Positions 35,213-43,536 of a stretch of DNA of 64,000 nucleotides are shown piece after piece. The first letter of the stretch is position 1. Every line of letters begins with the position of its first letter. A model generated the notes under the pieces. That model was given only the letters and a program-made list of their open reading frames with translations, had not been told where the DNA came from and did no database searches. Source of the stretch: Haladaptatus sp. DYF46 (GTDB lineage Archaea; Halobacteriota; Halobacteria; Halobacteriales; Haladaptataceae); NCBI RefSeq assembly GCF_021083305.1, contig NZ_JAJFAY010000004.1:248001-312000 (forward strand), read 5' to 3'. A program made the translations under genes and the position numbers.

Positions 35213-35385
35213 CAATTCGGGAAAACCGAAACCGGACCTCATCGTTCGTTTCGCGATCTGAACGGCATGATCGGTTTTGAGGGCCGTTTACAACCGGGGG
35301 TTTCCTCACTTCAATCCGCTTAGTGGACGGGGATCTCGACGATATCGGCGAGAATATTTCAATAGAAATGCAATATTATCGGACT

Positions 35386-35430
35386 TAACGACGCCGTAGT
35401 CACGGTTTTAAACGACGTCGTAGTCACGGT
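35386..35430. repeat. Two-copy 21-bp direct repeat, period 24
   Basis: AACGACGCCGTAGTCACGG(TT) at 35386-35406 recurs at 35410-35430 with a single C/T difference. Non-coding, 60 bases downstream of the YeeE/YedE stop. Purpose unknown. Confidence 0.7.
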
Positions 35431-35489
35431 TGGAACGGGGAACGCGCGAAAGGCGTGGGATGATGGGTGTCGAGAGCGTGACGCGGCCG

Positions 35490-35960
35490 TCAGTCCGTCC
35501 CCGTCGACGCGGTCGGTTGGCCCGTCCCGTATTTTCGCCAGAGACCCTGTGCGTACGCACCGGCGAACATGCCGCCGATGGCGAACAGGATGGGGAAATT
35601 TCCGATTCCGAGACTGGCGTACGCCGCGCCGGGGCAGATGCCGGACAGGCCCCATCCGACGCCGAAGACGGCACCCCCGACGAGAACGTTCCGGTCGAGC
35701 GATTTGAGTCGGCGGGCGTACGCCTTCCCGGTCAGCGGGGCTCGCCGCGACCACCGAGTCGCGACGGCGAACGTCGTTCCGGTGACGACGGCCGCACCGC
35801 CCATGACGAACAACAGGCCGAAGTCCTCGAACTGCAGGAAATGGAGGACAACTTCCGGTTGTGCCATGTGGCTGAACCCGAGTCCGAAGCCGAACAGCAG
35901 GCCACCCGCGACGATGAGGAGGTTGAAGAGGAGGCCCCCCCGTTTCGGCGTTCGGCTCAT
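35490..35960 (-). CDS. YeeE/YedE family transporter, half-protein 2
   Basis: 156 residues from ATG 35960 (MSRTPKRGGLLFNLL), four or so helices with the conserved cysteine motif GLSGICPGAAYAS. It overlaps the upstream half-protein gene by ATGA. YeeE/YedE (TsuA-like) proteins import thiosulfate or pass sulfane sulfur across the membrane by Cys relay. Here the usual single chain is split in two. Confidence 0.87.
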   Translation of the reverse strand: MSRTPKRGGLLFNLLIVAGGLLFGFGLGFSHMAQPEVVLHFLQFEDFGLLFVMGGAAVVTGTTFAVATRWSRRAPLTGKAYARRLKSLDRNVLVGGAVFGVGWGLSGICPGAAYASLGIGNFPILFAIGGMFAGAYAQGLWRKYGTGQPTASTGTD

Positions 35961-36448
35961 GGTGCCACCTGTAGGGCCTGCATCAGTTGTGCGACGCCGA
36001 TGGCGATCGTCATGAACGTCGCCACGTTGACGACGGAGGTGAACGACGCCGACCCGACGCCGCAGACGCCGTGGCCCGACGTACACCCCTTCCCGATTCG
36101 CGTGCCGACGCCGACGAGGAAGCCGCCGCCGAGGAGTCGCCACCACTGCACGTCGGTGGTCCAGACGTCGCCGTGGAACGCGAGTTGATAGACGGCCGCG
36201 CCGCCGACCATTCCCAGCGTGAACAGCACACGCCAGTCCCGCGAGGCGACGTACTTCGGCTTCTGGAATCGTGGCACGTCCGAGACGTACGAAAGTGTCG
36301 ACTCCAAGAACGTGCTCGCCCCGGCGATGATTCCGGTACCGAGGTAGATGACGGCGACCCCGAGACCGATGAAGACGCCGCCGATGGCGTACCGCTCGAT
36401 TCCGTTCGGAAACAGGTTCGTAAACGCGAATGCTGGCAGTGGATCCAT
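35957..36448 (-). CDS. YeeE/YedE family transporter, half-protein 1
   Basis: 163 residues, about five helices, with the cysteine motif GKGCTSGHGVCGVG. It is the partner of the next gene (ATGA overlap); together they make the two Cys-bearing halves of a thiosulfate/sulfur transporter. It starts 19 bases after the rhodanese-MBL stop, so the three genes form one minus-strand operon. Confidence 0.88.
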   Translation of the reverse strand: MDPLPAFAFTNLFPNGIERYAIGGVFIGLGVAVIYLGTGIIAGASTFLESTLSYVSDVPRFQKPKYVASRDWRVLFTLGMVGGAAVYQLAFHGDVWTTDVQWWRLLGGGFLVGVGTRIGKGCTSGHGVCGVGSASFTSVVNVATFMTIAIGVAQLMQALQVAP

Positions 36449-36466
36449 GAGTTCTCTCCCGCCGCG

Positions 36467-37660
36467 TCAGTCGCTCGTGAGCGAATCCTGACTCGCGGCG
36501 CAGTTGTTCGGCCCGAGTTCGAGTTCGAACGCTTCTTCGTCGTCTGTGTGCCGTTGCCCCAAGTTCGTTGCGATGATGTCCTCGTAGTTCGACGGCCGCG
36601 GCGGCATATCCGAGAGGACGAACTCGACGAACTCCCCGCGGTCCATCGAGAGGACCGCCATCGAGTCCCGCAGTTCGCCGACGGTCGACGTGTAGGTACC
36701 GTCCTCGGCGGCCGTCGCCGAGTCGCCGAAGTGTGCAGGCGCGACCACGGTATCGTCCGGGAGCGAGAGGACGCGGTCCTGCAACGTGTCGTAGAGGGTC
36801 CCCGCGGCCTCTGGCGCGCCGTCGTCGCCCTCTTCGAGGTCCGGGCGGGCGACGCTCTCGGTAAAGAGGCCGTCTCCCGTGAAGAGGACGCCGCCGACGC
36901 GATACGAGGTCATCTCGGTCGTGTGTCCGGGCGTGTGGAGGACTTCGATTTCCGTCTCGCCGAGTTCGAGGGTTTCGCCGTCCTCGACCGTTCGGTAGGA
37001 ATCGTCGTACTCGATGCCGCGTGCCTCGGCAGGTGCGGGGACGACGGCTTCGACATTGCTCACGTCCGCGACCGCTCGGAGGCCGCTCACGTGGTCCGCG
37101 TGGACGTGCGTGTCGATGGCGTACCGGAGGTCGGCGTCGCGCTCCGACGCGTCCGCGGCGTACTCGTCGGCGAAGGCGCGAAGCGGGTCGATGACGGCGG
37201 CTTCGTCGTCGGAAACGACGAGGTAGGAGAGACACCCGCTGGAGGGTCGCTGGTACTGTACGACCGTCGTGTCGGTGTTCGCGCTTTCGATTTCCTTCCG
37301 TTCGAGGACGCGCGCCCATCCCTTCATCCCGTCTTCGAGGTGGTTCACGTCGTAGTCCCGTTCGGCGAACAGTCCGGCGATGTATTCGCTCGACCCGCCC
37401 TTGGCACAGAGGACCGTTACCTCCTCGTCAGTGGGGACCGGTTCGAACAGTTCGTCGTCCGGGTCGTCGGCGAGATATTCGAAGTAGGGGACGTTTATCG
37501 TCTCGACGTTCTCGCCGTCGATGTGCCACTTCTCGTACTCGTCCGTCGCTCGAACGTCGAGGATCGTGACCTCGTTCCCGGCGTCGATTCGCCCGTACAG
37601 TTCGTCGGGCGTCACCGATTCCACTTCGGCGTCCGGCGATGGAAACGCTGATTCGCTCAT
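36467..37660 (-). CDS. Rhodanese / metallo-beta-lactamase fusion (persulfide dioxygenase-like)
   Basis: 397 residues from ATG 37660 (MSESAFPSPDAEVESV). Rhodanese domain about 15-115 with active-site loop VLCAKGGSSEYIAG, then an MBL domain with THVHADHVSG (HxHxDH), HTPGHTTEMT, FTGDGLF and PAHFGD. Rhodanese moves sulfane sulfur; the MBL part resembles ETHE1-type persulfide dioxygenases, which oxidise glutathione-type persulfide to sulfite. The rhodanese-first order is the reverse of most known fusions. Sulfite produced could leave by the TauE exporter nearby. Confidence 0.85.
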   Translation of the reverse strand: MSESAFPSPDAEVESVTPDELYGRIDAGNEVTILDVRATDEYEKWHIDGENVETINVPYFEYLADDPDDELFEPVPTDEEVTVLCAKGGSSEYIAGLFAERDYDVNHLEDGMKGWARVLERKEIESANTDTTVVQYQRPSSGCLSYLVVSDDEAAVIDPLRAFADEYAADASERDADLRYAIDTHVHADHVSGLRAVADVSNVEAVVPAPAEARGIEYDDSYRTVEDGETLELGETEIEVLHTPGHTTEMTSYRVGGVLFTGDGLFTESVARPDLEEGDDGAPEAAGTLYDTLQDRVLSLPDDTVVAPAHFGDSATAAEDGTYTSTVGELRDSMAVLSMDRGEFVEFVLSDMPPRPSNYEDIIATNLGQRHTDDEEAFELELGPNNCAASQDSLTSD

Positions 37661-37841
37661 GCTGTACCAGTCCTTATCTGCTACAGCTACAAAAGAGTTC
37701 GTATAGTAGTTCACAAAGTATGCAATACAGGTTCGAGGAGAATCGTTAAACAGCGCGCACGAGCGTTCAATAAGAGGTTTCACTAGAATTGCTCGTGAGT
37801 GCTGTCCACAATAATCAACACACTTTTAACGATGTGTCCGA

Positions 37842-37862
37842 TATTGTTCGATACGTCCAATA
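37842..37862. promoter_or_regulatory. Sulfur-island operator site D
   Basis: TATTG-N11-CAATA, perfect 5-bp arms with the same spacer as sites A and B, ending 14 bases before the tusA start and just ahead of the GGAGGT Shine-Dalgarno. A weaker copy (TAGTT-N11-CAATA, 37707-37727) lies in front of the rhodanese-MBL gene. Confidence 0.5.
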
Positions 37863-37876
37863 CAGGAGGTCGGACA

Positions 37877-38134
37877 ATGAGTACAAAATTCGATATCACG
37901 GAGACGCTCGACGTAACAGGATTGAACTGCCCGATGCCGGTCGTCAAGACGAAGCAGGCGACGGACTCCCTCGCCGAGGGCGACGTGCTCGAAGTCGTCG
38001 CCACCGACTCGGGGAGCATGAGCGACCTGAAGGGGTGGGCCGACACGACCGACGGCGTGGAACTCCTCGACCAAGCGGAGGACGAGGAGGGCGGCGAATC
38101 GGTTTACAAACACTACGTTCGAAAGACGGAGTGA
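37877..38134 (+). CDS. tusA: TusA/SirA-like sulfur carrier protein
   Basis: 85 residues from ATG 37877, preceded by a clear GGAGGT. The carrier motif LNCPMPVVKTKQA holds the active Cys and the family CPxP signature. TusA accepts persulfide sulfur from rhodaneses and passes it to DsrE-type proteins or biosynthetic pathways. It is two bases before dsrE2 and divergent from the rhodanese-MBL operon. Confidence 0.93.
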   Translation: MSTKFDITETLDVTGLNCPMPVVKTKQATDSLAEGDVLEVVATDSGSMSDLKGWADTTDGVELLDQAEDEEGGESVYKHYVRKTE

Positions 38135-38136
38135 CC

Positions 38137-38724
38137 ATGAGTACGGACACGCCGAACGCCGGTGAGGGTACGAACGCGTCGGATGGCGATTCGGACCGCG
38201 AACTCGCGGACCGCATCGAGGAGTTGGAGGCGGAACTCGCCGACCTGAAGGAGGAGGTCGACGGCCCCAAGAAGATGACCATCATCGCCACGAAGGGGAC
38301 GCTCGACATGGCGTACCCGCCGCTCATCCTCGCCAGCACCGCGGCCGCCTTCGGGTGGGACGTCGTGGTCTTCCACACGTTCTGGGGCCTCGACATCCTC
38401 CACGAGGAGAAGTCGAAGAACCTCAAACTAAGCGCGGTGGGTAACCCGAGCATGCCGATGCCGAACGCGATGGCCGCGCTCCCCGGCATGGACTCCATGG
38501 CGACGAGGATGATGAACCGCAAAATCGAGGAGAACGGGACGGCCACCATCGAGGAACTCATCGACGTGTCGTTGGACACGGGCGTCGAACTGCAGGCCTG
38601 CCAGATGACGATGGACCTGATGGATTACGACGAGGCCGAGTTCTACGACGGCGTCGTCTCCGGCGTCGGAGCCGCGACCGCGCTCGAACACATGGCCGAG
38701 TCGGACGTGCAACTGCTCGTCTGA
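38137..38724 (+). CDS. DsrE2-type sulfurtransferase
   Basis: 195 residues from ATG 38137 (MSTDTPNAGEGTNASDGD). An acidic N-terminus and short coiled coil (ELADRIEELEAELADLKEEV) precede the DsrE fold KKMTIIATKGTLDMAYPPLILASTAAAFGWDVVVF, with the catalytic Cys in VELQACQMTMDLM. TusA-DsrE2-rhodanese sets trade sulfane sulfur in thiosulfate/tetrathionate metabolism. Same operon as tusA. Confidence 0.9.
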   Translation: MSTDTPNAGEGTNASDGDSDRELADRIEELEAELADLKEEVDGPKKMTIIATKGTLDMAYPPLILASTAAAFGWDVVVFHTFWGLDILHEEKSKNLKLSAVGNPSMPMPNAMAALPGMDSMATRMMNRKIEENGTATIEELIDVSLDTGVELQACQMTMDLMDYDEAEFYDGVVSGVGAATALEHMAESDVQLLV

Positions 38725-38746
38725 GCGGCGTCCGAGCGGCGTCGGT

Positions 38747-39439
38747 TCAGAAATCGTAGGCCCGTATCCGAACGTTCTCGCCGAACTTTTCTCGCAATTC
38801 GGCTTTTCCCGCATCGACACGCGCTCTATCGCCCGTCTGGCTGTTTCTCCGACGGTGGTACACGAACAACGGTTCCGGAACGTGATACCCGATTAAACCG
38901 GCGTCGAGATATCGAAACAGGAGGTCGTACTCCGCGAAGATCATATCGGGGTCGTACGAACCGAACTCCCGAAGTCGTTCGGTCCGGTGCATCGTGCCGA
39001 CCTTGACCGTCTTCGTGATGTCGCTTCCAGTCTCCACGAGTTTCCGCTCCCCGTCGGGAAATCGCTCGTAGTAGTCGGTGTACACGAAATCGACGTCCTC
39101 CCGCGTCGAGAGGGCGTCGAGGGACCGCTCGACCAGCGACGGGAGAAACTCGTCGTCCGAGTCGAGAACGACCACGTACTCGCCGCGTGCGCGCTCGATT
39201 CCCCGGTTACAGGCGACCGTTCCGTCGCCGCTGTTCTCCTCGCTCTCGACGAGGCGCAGGTATGGTGCCTCGAACGAGTCGACTATTGCCGCCGTCCCGT
39301 CGGTCGAACCGTCGTCCACGACGATGTGTTCTATCCGTTCGGTCCCGACCGTCTGCCGTCGAACGCTTTCCAGCGTGCGCTCTACGTACTCCGCCGAGTT
39401 GTACGCCGCGGTGACTATCGAAACTGCTGGTCGGGTCAT
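38747..39439 (-). CDS. Family 2 glycosyltransferase
   Basis: 230 residues, GT-A fold: VSIVTAAYNSAEYVERTLESV, VVDDGSTDGT, NRGIERARGEYVVVLDSDDEF (DxD). There is no membrane helix, so it is cytoplasmic, using a nucleotide sugar. It stands alone and is convergent with the sulfur genes. Confidence 0.88.
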   Translation of the reverse strand: MTRPAVSIVTAAYNSAEYVERTLESVRRQTVGTERIEHIVVDDGSTDGTAAIVDSFEAPYLRLVESEENSGDGTVACNRGIERARGEYVVVLDSDDEFLPSLVERSLDALSTREDVDFVYTDYYERFPDGERKLVETGSDITKTVKVGTMHRTERLREFGSYDPDMIFAEYDLLFRYLDAGLIGYHVPEPLFVYHRRRNSQTGDRARVDAGKAELREKFGENVRIRAYDF

Positions 39440-39783
39440 TTGGAGGTCTCCGACCGACGGTTCTCGCTCCGTCGATGTAATTCCCGTCCCGGTGACGTGT
39501 GTTTTCGACCGTCACGCGAACGCGCACCCGCCTCCGAATCGACTGGATGCTATTCGTTCACACGCATACGCAAGGTTTTTTGCGAAGATACTCGTTTCAG
39601 CGAACAAGGTCGAACCATGACCACCTCTCTCCTCCACTGACCGGATATCCCGGGTCAGTTCGCCGTTTGCCCGTTCGTTACGCCGGCCGGCGTAACAAAC
39701 GTCAGTGACCCGTTCCCGGTCGAAATTCGAACTCGGAAGCGCAGAGCGGCATCTTCGCCGAAGCACAGCAAGAGAATTTACGC
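39440..39783. other. 344-base intergenic region
   Basis: Divergent spacer between the glycosyltransferase and hflX. No gene seen. It contains the 20-bp palindrome at 39677-39696 and the promoter region of hflX. Confidence 0.5.
39677..39696. promoter_or_regulatory. Perfect 20-bp palindrome upstream of hflX
   Basis: GTTACGCCGGCCGGCGTAAC, fully self-complementary, with a few more matching bases outside. It ends 87 bases before the hflX start. It could be an operator or an RNA hairpin. Confidence 0.55.
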
Positions 39784-41082
39784 ATGCAATCAGGTTCAGC
39801 AATCATCGCGAAACGAGCGGACGACGGTCTTCCGAAAACGGATGAGATCAGCGCGCTCGCCGACGCGGCGGGTTTCGAGGTTATCGGGACGATAACCCAA
39901 TCACGGACGGAGGATACCAACTATCAGTTCGGTCGCGGAACGGCCGAGGAACTGGCGAAACGCATCGCGAATTCGGACGCCGATTCCGTCATCTTCGACA
40001 ACCCGCTTTCGCCGCAACAGACGTTCGAAATCGGGGAATTGTGCCCCGACGGGACGCGAATTATCGACAGATACCGTCTCGTCCTCGAAATCTTCGCGGA
40101 GCAGGCAGGAACGAAGGAAGCACAGTTACAGGTCAAACTCGCGGAGTTACGGTACGAACTGCCGCGCGTACAGGCCGAAATCAGGTTGGAGAAGGAAGTC
40201 GCGAACGAGCGGCGGTCGCGGAACGGTCTCGGCGAGAAGGAGGACCGACGCATCACGGACATCAGGGACCGCATCGAAACTATCGAAACGAAGCTGGACA
40301 ACCTCTCGGATATCGACGGACAGCGGCGCGAAAAGCGCCGCGAGGAGGGGTTTTCCTTCGTTGCCCTTGCGGGTTATACGAACGCCGGGAAGTCCACGCT
40401 CCTGCGCAGACTGGCCGACGAGATGGAGATCTCCCCGGAACGCCACGAGGACCTCCACGAGAGCGCGGGCGTCGAGGACAGGTTGTTCAAGACGCTCGAA
40501 ACGACGACGAGACGGGCCGAGGTTCACGGGCGACGAACGCTCGTCACCGACACGGTCGGATTCATTCGGGACCTGCCCCACTGGCTGGTCGAATCGTTCG
40601 AAACGACGCTGACAGAGACGTACGAGGCGGACCTCGTCTGTCTCGTCGCCGACGTGAGCGACCCGGTTGGGGAACTGCGCGAAAAACTGCGAACCTCACA
40701 CGACCTCCTCGACGACGAAGTCGAGAGGGTCGTGACGGTACTGAACAAGGCGGACGGGATTTCGTCCACGGAAATCGACGATCGACTCGCGGGCGTGGCC
40801 GATTTCGCGCCGAATCCCGTGGTGGTCAGCGCCATCGAGAACAACGGACTCGATACTCTCGAAAAGCGAATCGCCGACGAACTCCCGCCGTTGGACGAAG
40901 AGCGGATACGACTTCCCAACACCAGCGACGGTATGGCACTGCTCTCGTGGCTCCACGACCACGCTCGCGTCGAGGATGTGCGCTACCCGTCGGGAGAGCG
41001 CGTCGTCGTGGAGTTCGCCGCCGTCCCGTCCGTGGCGAAACGAGCGACTGCGAAGGCCGACGCGATGGTAAGCGGAGGGTAA
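39784..41082 (+). CDS. hflX: Ribosome-associated GTPase HflX
   Basis: 432 residues. N-terminal HflX domain with the glycine-rich TNYQFGRGTAEEL (about 42-54), coiled coil VQAEIRLEKEV..., then the G domain: G1 GYTNAGKST, G3 DTVGFIRDLP, G4 NKAD. HflX splits stalled ribosomes under stress. Single-gene unit upstream of the complex I genes. Confidence 0.95.
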   Translation: MQSGSAIIAKRADDGLPKTDEISALADAAGFEVIGTITQSRTEDTNYQFGRGTAEELAKRIANSDADSVIFDNPLSPQQTFEIGELCPDGTRIIDRYRLVLEIFAEQAGTKEAQLQVKLAELRYELPRVQAEIRLEKEVANERRSRNGLGEKEDRRITDIRDRIETIETKLDNLSDIDGQRREKRREEGFSFVALAGYTNAGKSTLLRRLADEMEISPERHEDLHESAGVEDRLFKTLETTTRRAEVHGRRTLVTDTVGFIRDLPHWLVESFETTLTETYEADLVCLVADVSDPVGELREKLRTSHDLLDDEVERVVTVLNKADGISSTEIDDRLAGVADFAPNPVVVSAIENNGLDTLEKRIADELPPLDEERIRLPNTSDGMALLSWLHDHARVEDVRYPSGERVVVEFAAVPSVAKRATAKADAMVSGG

Positions 41083-41155
41083 CGGCCGAATACTGATACG
41101 CCTCCATCCCGAACGTCCTTCGACGCCCATCGGGGAAATCGGGGGAGTGGAAATC

Positions 41156-41881
41156 GTGAGTAGCGAAACACAGGAAACACAGCCACCGGAGGAGGGGGAC
41201 AGTTCGATGCAGGACAAATTGGTCGACCCGCCCGGACGAGCGCGGGCGAAAGAGGAGCTACCGGGGCGGTTCGATTCGAAGCTTCGGGAGTCGCTCGGCA
41301 CGTCGCCGTTCATCCTCACGAAGTTCGATGCGTTCATGAACTGGGTGCGGTCGTCGTCGATGTTCATGTTGCAGTTCGGCATTGCCTGCTGTAGCATCGA
41401 GATGATGCACACCTACGCCGTGAAACACGACTTGGACCGCTTCGGAGCGGGGGTGCCGCGCGCGTCGCCGCGACAGGCCGACGTCATCATCGTGCCGGGG
41501 ACCATCGTCTCGAAGTTCGCGCCGCGGATGAAGCGCGTCTACGACCAGATGCCCGAACCCAAGTTCGTCGTCAGCATGGGGTCGTGTACCTGCTCGGGCG
41601 GGCCGTTTCAGGAGGGCTACAACGTCATCAAGGGTGCCGAGGAGGTCATCCCGGTGGACATCCACGTTCCGGGCTGTCCGCCGCGCCCCGAGGCGCTCAT
41701 CTACGGCATCGCCCACCTGCAAGAGCGGGTCGCCCACGGCGAGGCGAGCCCCGTCGTCGTCAAACCGTACGAACTGGAGCGATTCGGGGACTTGGAACCC
41801 GACGAGTTGGTTCAGTCGCTTGCCGACGAAATCGACGAGGACACCCTCGTCATGCGCTACAACTGGGTGGATTCGCCGTGA
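41156..41881 (+). CDS. nuoB: NADH:quinone oxidoreductase-like subunit B
   Basis: 241 residues from GTG 41156 (MSSETQETQ), chosen because GGGGGAG lies at the right distance; GTG 41147 is possible. N2-cluster ligands are present: ACCSIEMM, MGSCTCSGGPF and GCPPRPEAL. It carries the last FeS cluster before quinone in complex I. It overlaps nuoCD by GTGA. nuoA, usually upstream in haloarchaea, is absent; hflX is there instead. Confidence 0.94.
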   Translation: MSSETQETQPPEEGDSSMQDKLVDPPGRARAKEELPGRFDSKLRESLGTSPFILTKFDAFMNWVRSSSMFMLQFGIACCSIEMMHTYAVKHDLDRFGAGVPRASPRQADVIIVPGTIVSKFAPRMKRVYDQMPEPKFVVSMGSCTCSGGPFQEGYNVIKGAEEVIPVDIHVPGCPPRPEALIYGIAHLQERVAHGEASPVVVKPYELERFGDLEPDELVQSLADEIDEDTLVMRYNWVDSP

Positions 41882-43536
41882 GTTCCCAACGCGAAGAACG
41901 CCTCCCGGCAGTGCGGGAACTGGAGGCGGAGGAACTGGCCGAACTCCTCGGGGACCACGTCATCGGCCGCGACGACCACATGAACGCGCCGGGGTTCGTG
42001 ATTCGTCCGGACGAAGTGCAGTCCGCGCTGACGACCCTCAAAGAGGAGGCCGGGTTCGACCACCTCTCGTGTCTGTCGGCCCAGCAGTACGAGGACCGCT
42101 ACGAGAGCATCTATCACCTGAAGAAGTACGCCGACCCGACCCAAGAGGTGAGCATCGTCGTTCCGACGCCGACGGACGATCCCGTTAGCCAGACAGCGGA
42201 ACCCGTCTACCGAACCGCGGAGTGGCACGAACGGGAGGCCTACGACCTCGTGGGAATCGAGTACGAGGGCAATCCCGACTTGCGACGGATTCTCCTCCCG
42301 GAGGCGTGGAAGGGTCATCCGCTCTCGTTGGAGTACGACCAGAACCGACCGCAAATCGTCACGCTGGAGGAGCACAAGAACCCGATAACGCAGGACGAGT
42401 ACGCGGACAACGCCGACACGATGTTTCTCAACGTCGGGCCGCACCACCCGGCGACCCACGGCGTCCTGCACATCGAAACCGTCCTCGACGGCGAACAGGT
42501 GTTGGACGCGCGTCCCGACATCGGCTACCTCCATCGCTGTGAGGAACAGATGGCCCAGAACGGAAAGTATCGTCACGAAATCATGCCGTACCCCGACCGC
42601 TGGGATTACACGGCGAACATGACCAACGAGTGGGCCTACGCGCGGGCCGCGGAGGACTTGGCGGACATCGACGTGCCCGAATACGCCCAGATACTTCGCA
42701 CGCTCGGCGTCGAACTCTCGCGCATGGCCGGGCACTTCCTCGCGGTGGGAACCTTCGCACTGGACGTGTACGGCGACTTCACCGCCATCTTCCAGTACGC
42801 CTTCCGCGACCGCGAAATCGTTCAAAACGTACTGGAGGACCTCACCGGCCAGCGCATGATGTTCAACTACTTCCGCCTCGGCGGGGTCATCTGGGACGTT
42901 CCGGAACCGCGGCGGGAATTCTTCGACAAGACGCTGGACTTCATCGACGGCCTCCCGTCGACGCTCCAGGAGTATCACGACCTCCTTACTGGCAACGAGA
43001 TATTCCAACTGCGGTGTGTCGGGACCGGTATCCTCGAACCCGAGGTCGCCAAACAGTACGGCGTCACGGGGCCGGTCGCTCGTGGCTCCGGAATCGACTA
43101 CGACCTGCGCCGCGACGACCCGTACGGCTACTACGACCAACTCGACTGGAACGTCGTCACCGAGGACGGCTGTGACAACTACGCCCGCGTCCTCGTCCGA
43201 CTCCGGGAAGTCGAACAGTCCGCCAGAATCGTCGAGCAGTGCGTGGAACTGCTCGAAGAGTGGCCCGAGGAGGAGCGCGAACTCCAATCGAACGTCCCTC
43301 GGACGCTCAAACCGCCGATGGACGCGGAAACGTATCGCGCGGTGGAGGCCGCGAAGGGCGAACTCGGCGTCTACATTCGCTCGGACAACACGGACACTCC
43401 CGCGCGGTTCAAGATTCGAAGCCCGTGTTTCCACAACCTCTCCGCGCTACCGGAGATGGCGGCGGACGAGTTGATTCCGGACCTCATCGCCTCGCTCGGC
43501 AGCCTCGACATCGTGTTGGGAGAGGTGGACCGGTGA
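41878..43536 (+). CDS. nuoCD: NADH:quinone oxidoreductase-like fused subunit C/D
   Basis: 552 residues from GTG 41878. NuoC part about 1-165 (REAYDLVGIEYEGNPDLRRILLPEAWKGHPL), NuoD part from about 180 (NVGPHHPATHGVL, DIGYLHRCEEQMAQNGKY, PYPDRWDYTA). NuoD forms most of the quinone site with NuoB; the conserved His and Tyr/Asp of this site are visible. No NiFe-binding Cys pairs, so it is not a hydrogenase. GTGA overlaps at both ends show tight coupling with nuoB and nuoI. Confidence 0.94.
   Translation: MSSQREERLPAVRELEAEELAELLGDHVIGRDDHMNAPGFVIRPDEVQSALTTLKEEAGFDHLSCLSAQQYEDRYESIYHLKKYADPTQEVSIVVPTPTDDPVSQTAEPVYRTAEWHEREAYDLVGIEYEGNPDLRRILLPEAWKGHPLSLEYDQNRPQIVTLEEHKNPITQDEYADNADTMFLNVGPHHPATHGVLHIETVLDGEQVLDARPDIGYLHRCEEQMAQNGKYRHEIMPYPDRWDYTANMTNEWAYARAAEDLADIDVPEYAQILRTLGVELSRMAGHFLAVGTFALDVYGDFTAIFQYAFRDREIVQNVLEDLTGQRMMFNYFRLGGVIWDVPEPRREFFDKTLDFIDGLPSTLQEYHDLLTGNEIFQLRCVGTGILEPEVAKQYGVTGPVARGSGIDYDLRRDDPYGYYDQLDWNVVTEDGCDNYARVLVRLREVEQSARIVEQCVELLEEWPEEERELQSNVPRTLKPPMDAETYRAVEAAKGELGVYIRSDNTDTPARFKIRSPCFHNLSALPEMAADELIPDLIASLGSLDIVLGEVDR

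Larger units (their letters stand above)
35107..35489. other. 383-base intergenic region with regulatory repeats
   Basis: No gene seen. It holds operator site B (35192-35212) and the CTATTAAGG TATA-like box for the 50-residue gene/TauE unit, a weaker copy TATTT-N11-CAATA at 35354-35374, and a two-copy 21-bp repeat (35386-35430) just after the YeeE/YedE gene. Confidence 0.5.

Noticed and set aside
35430..36188. 252-residue plus-strand frame across the YeeE/YedE pair
   Set aside because: Antisense to two clear membrane proteins; no motif; shadow.
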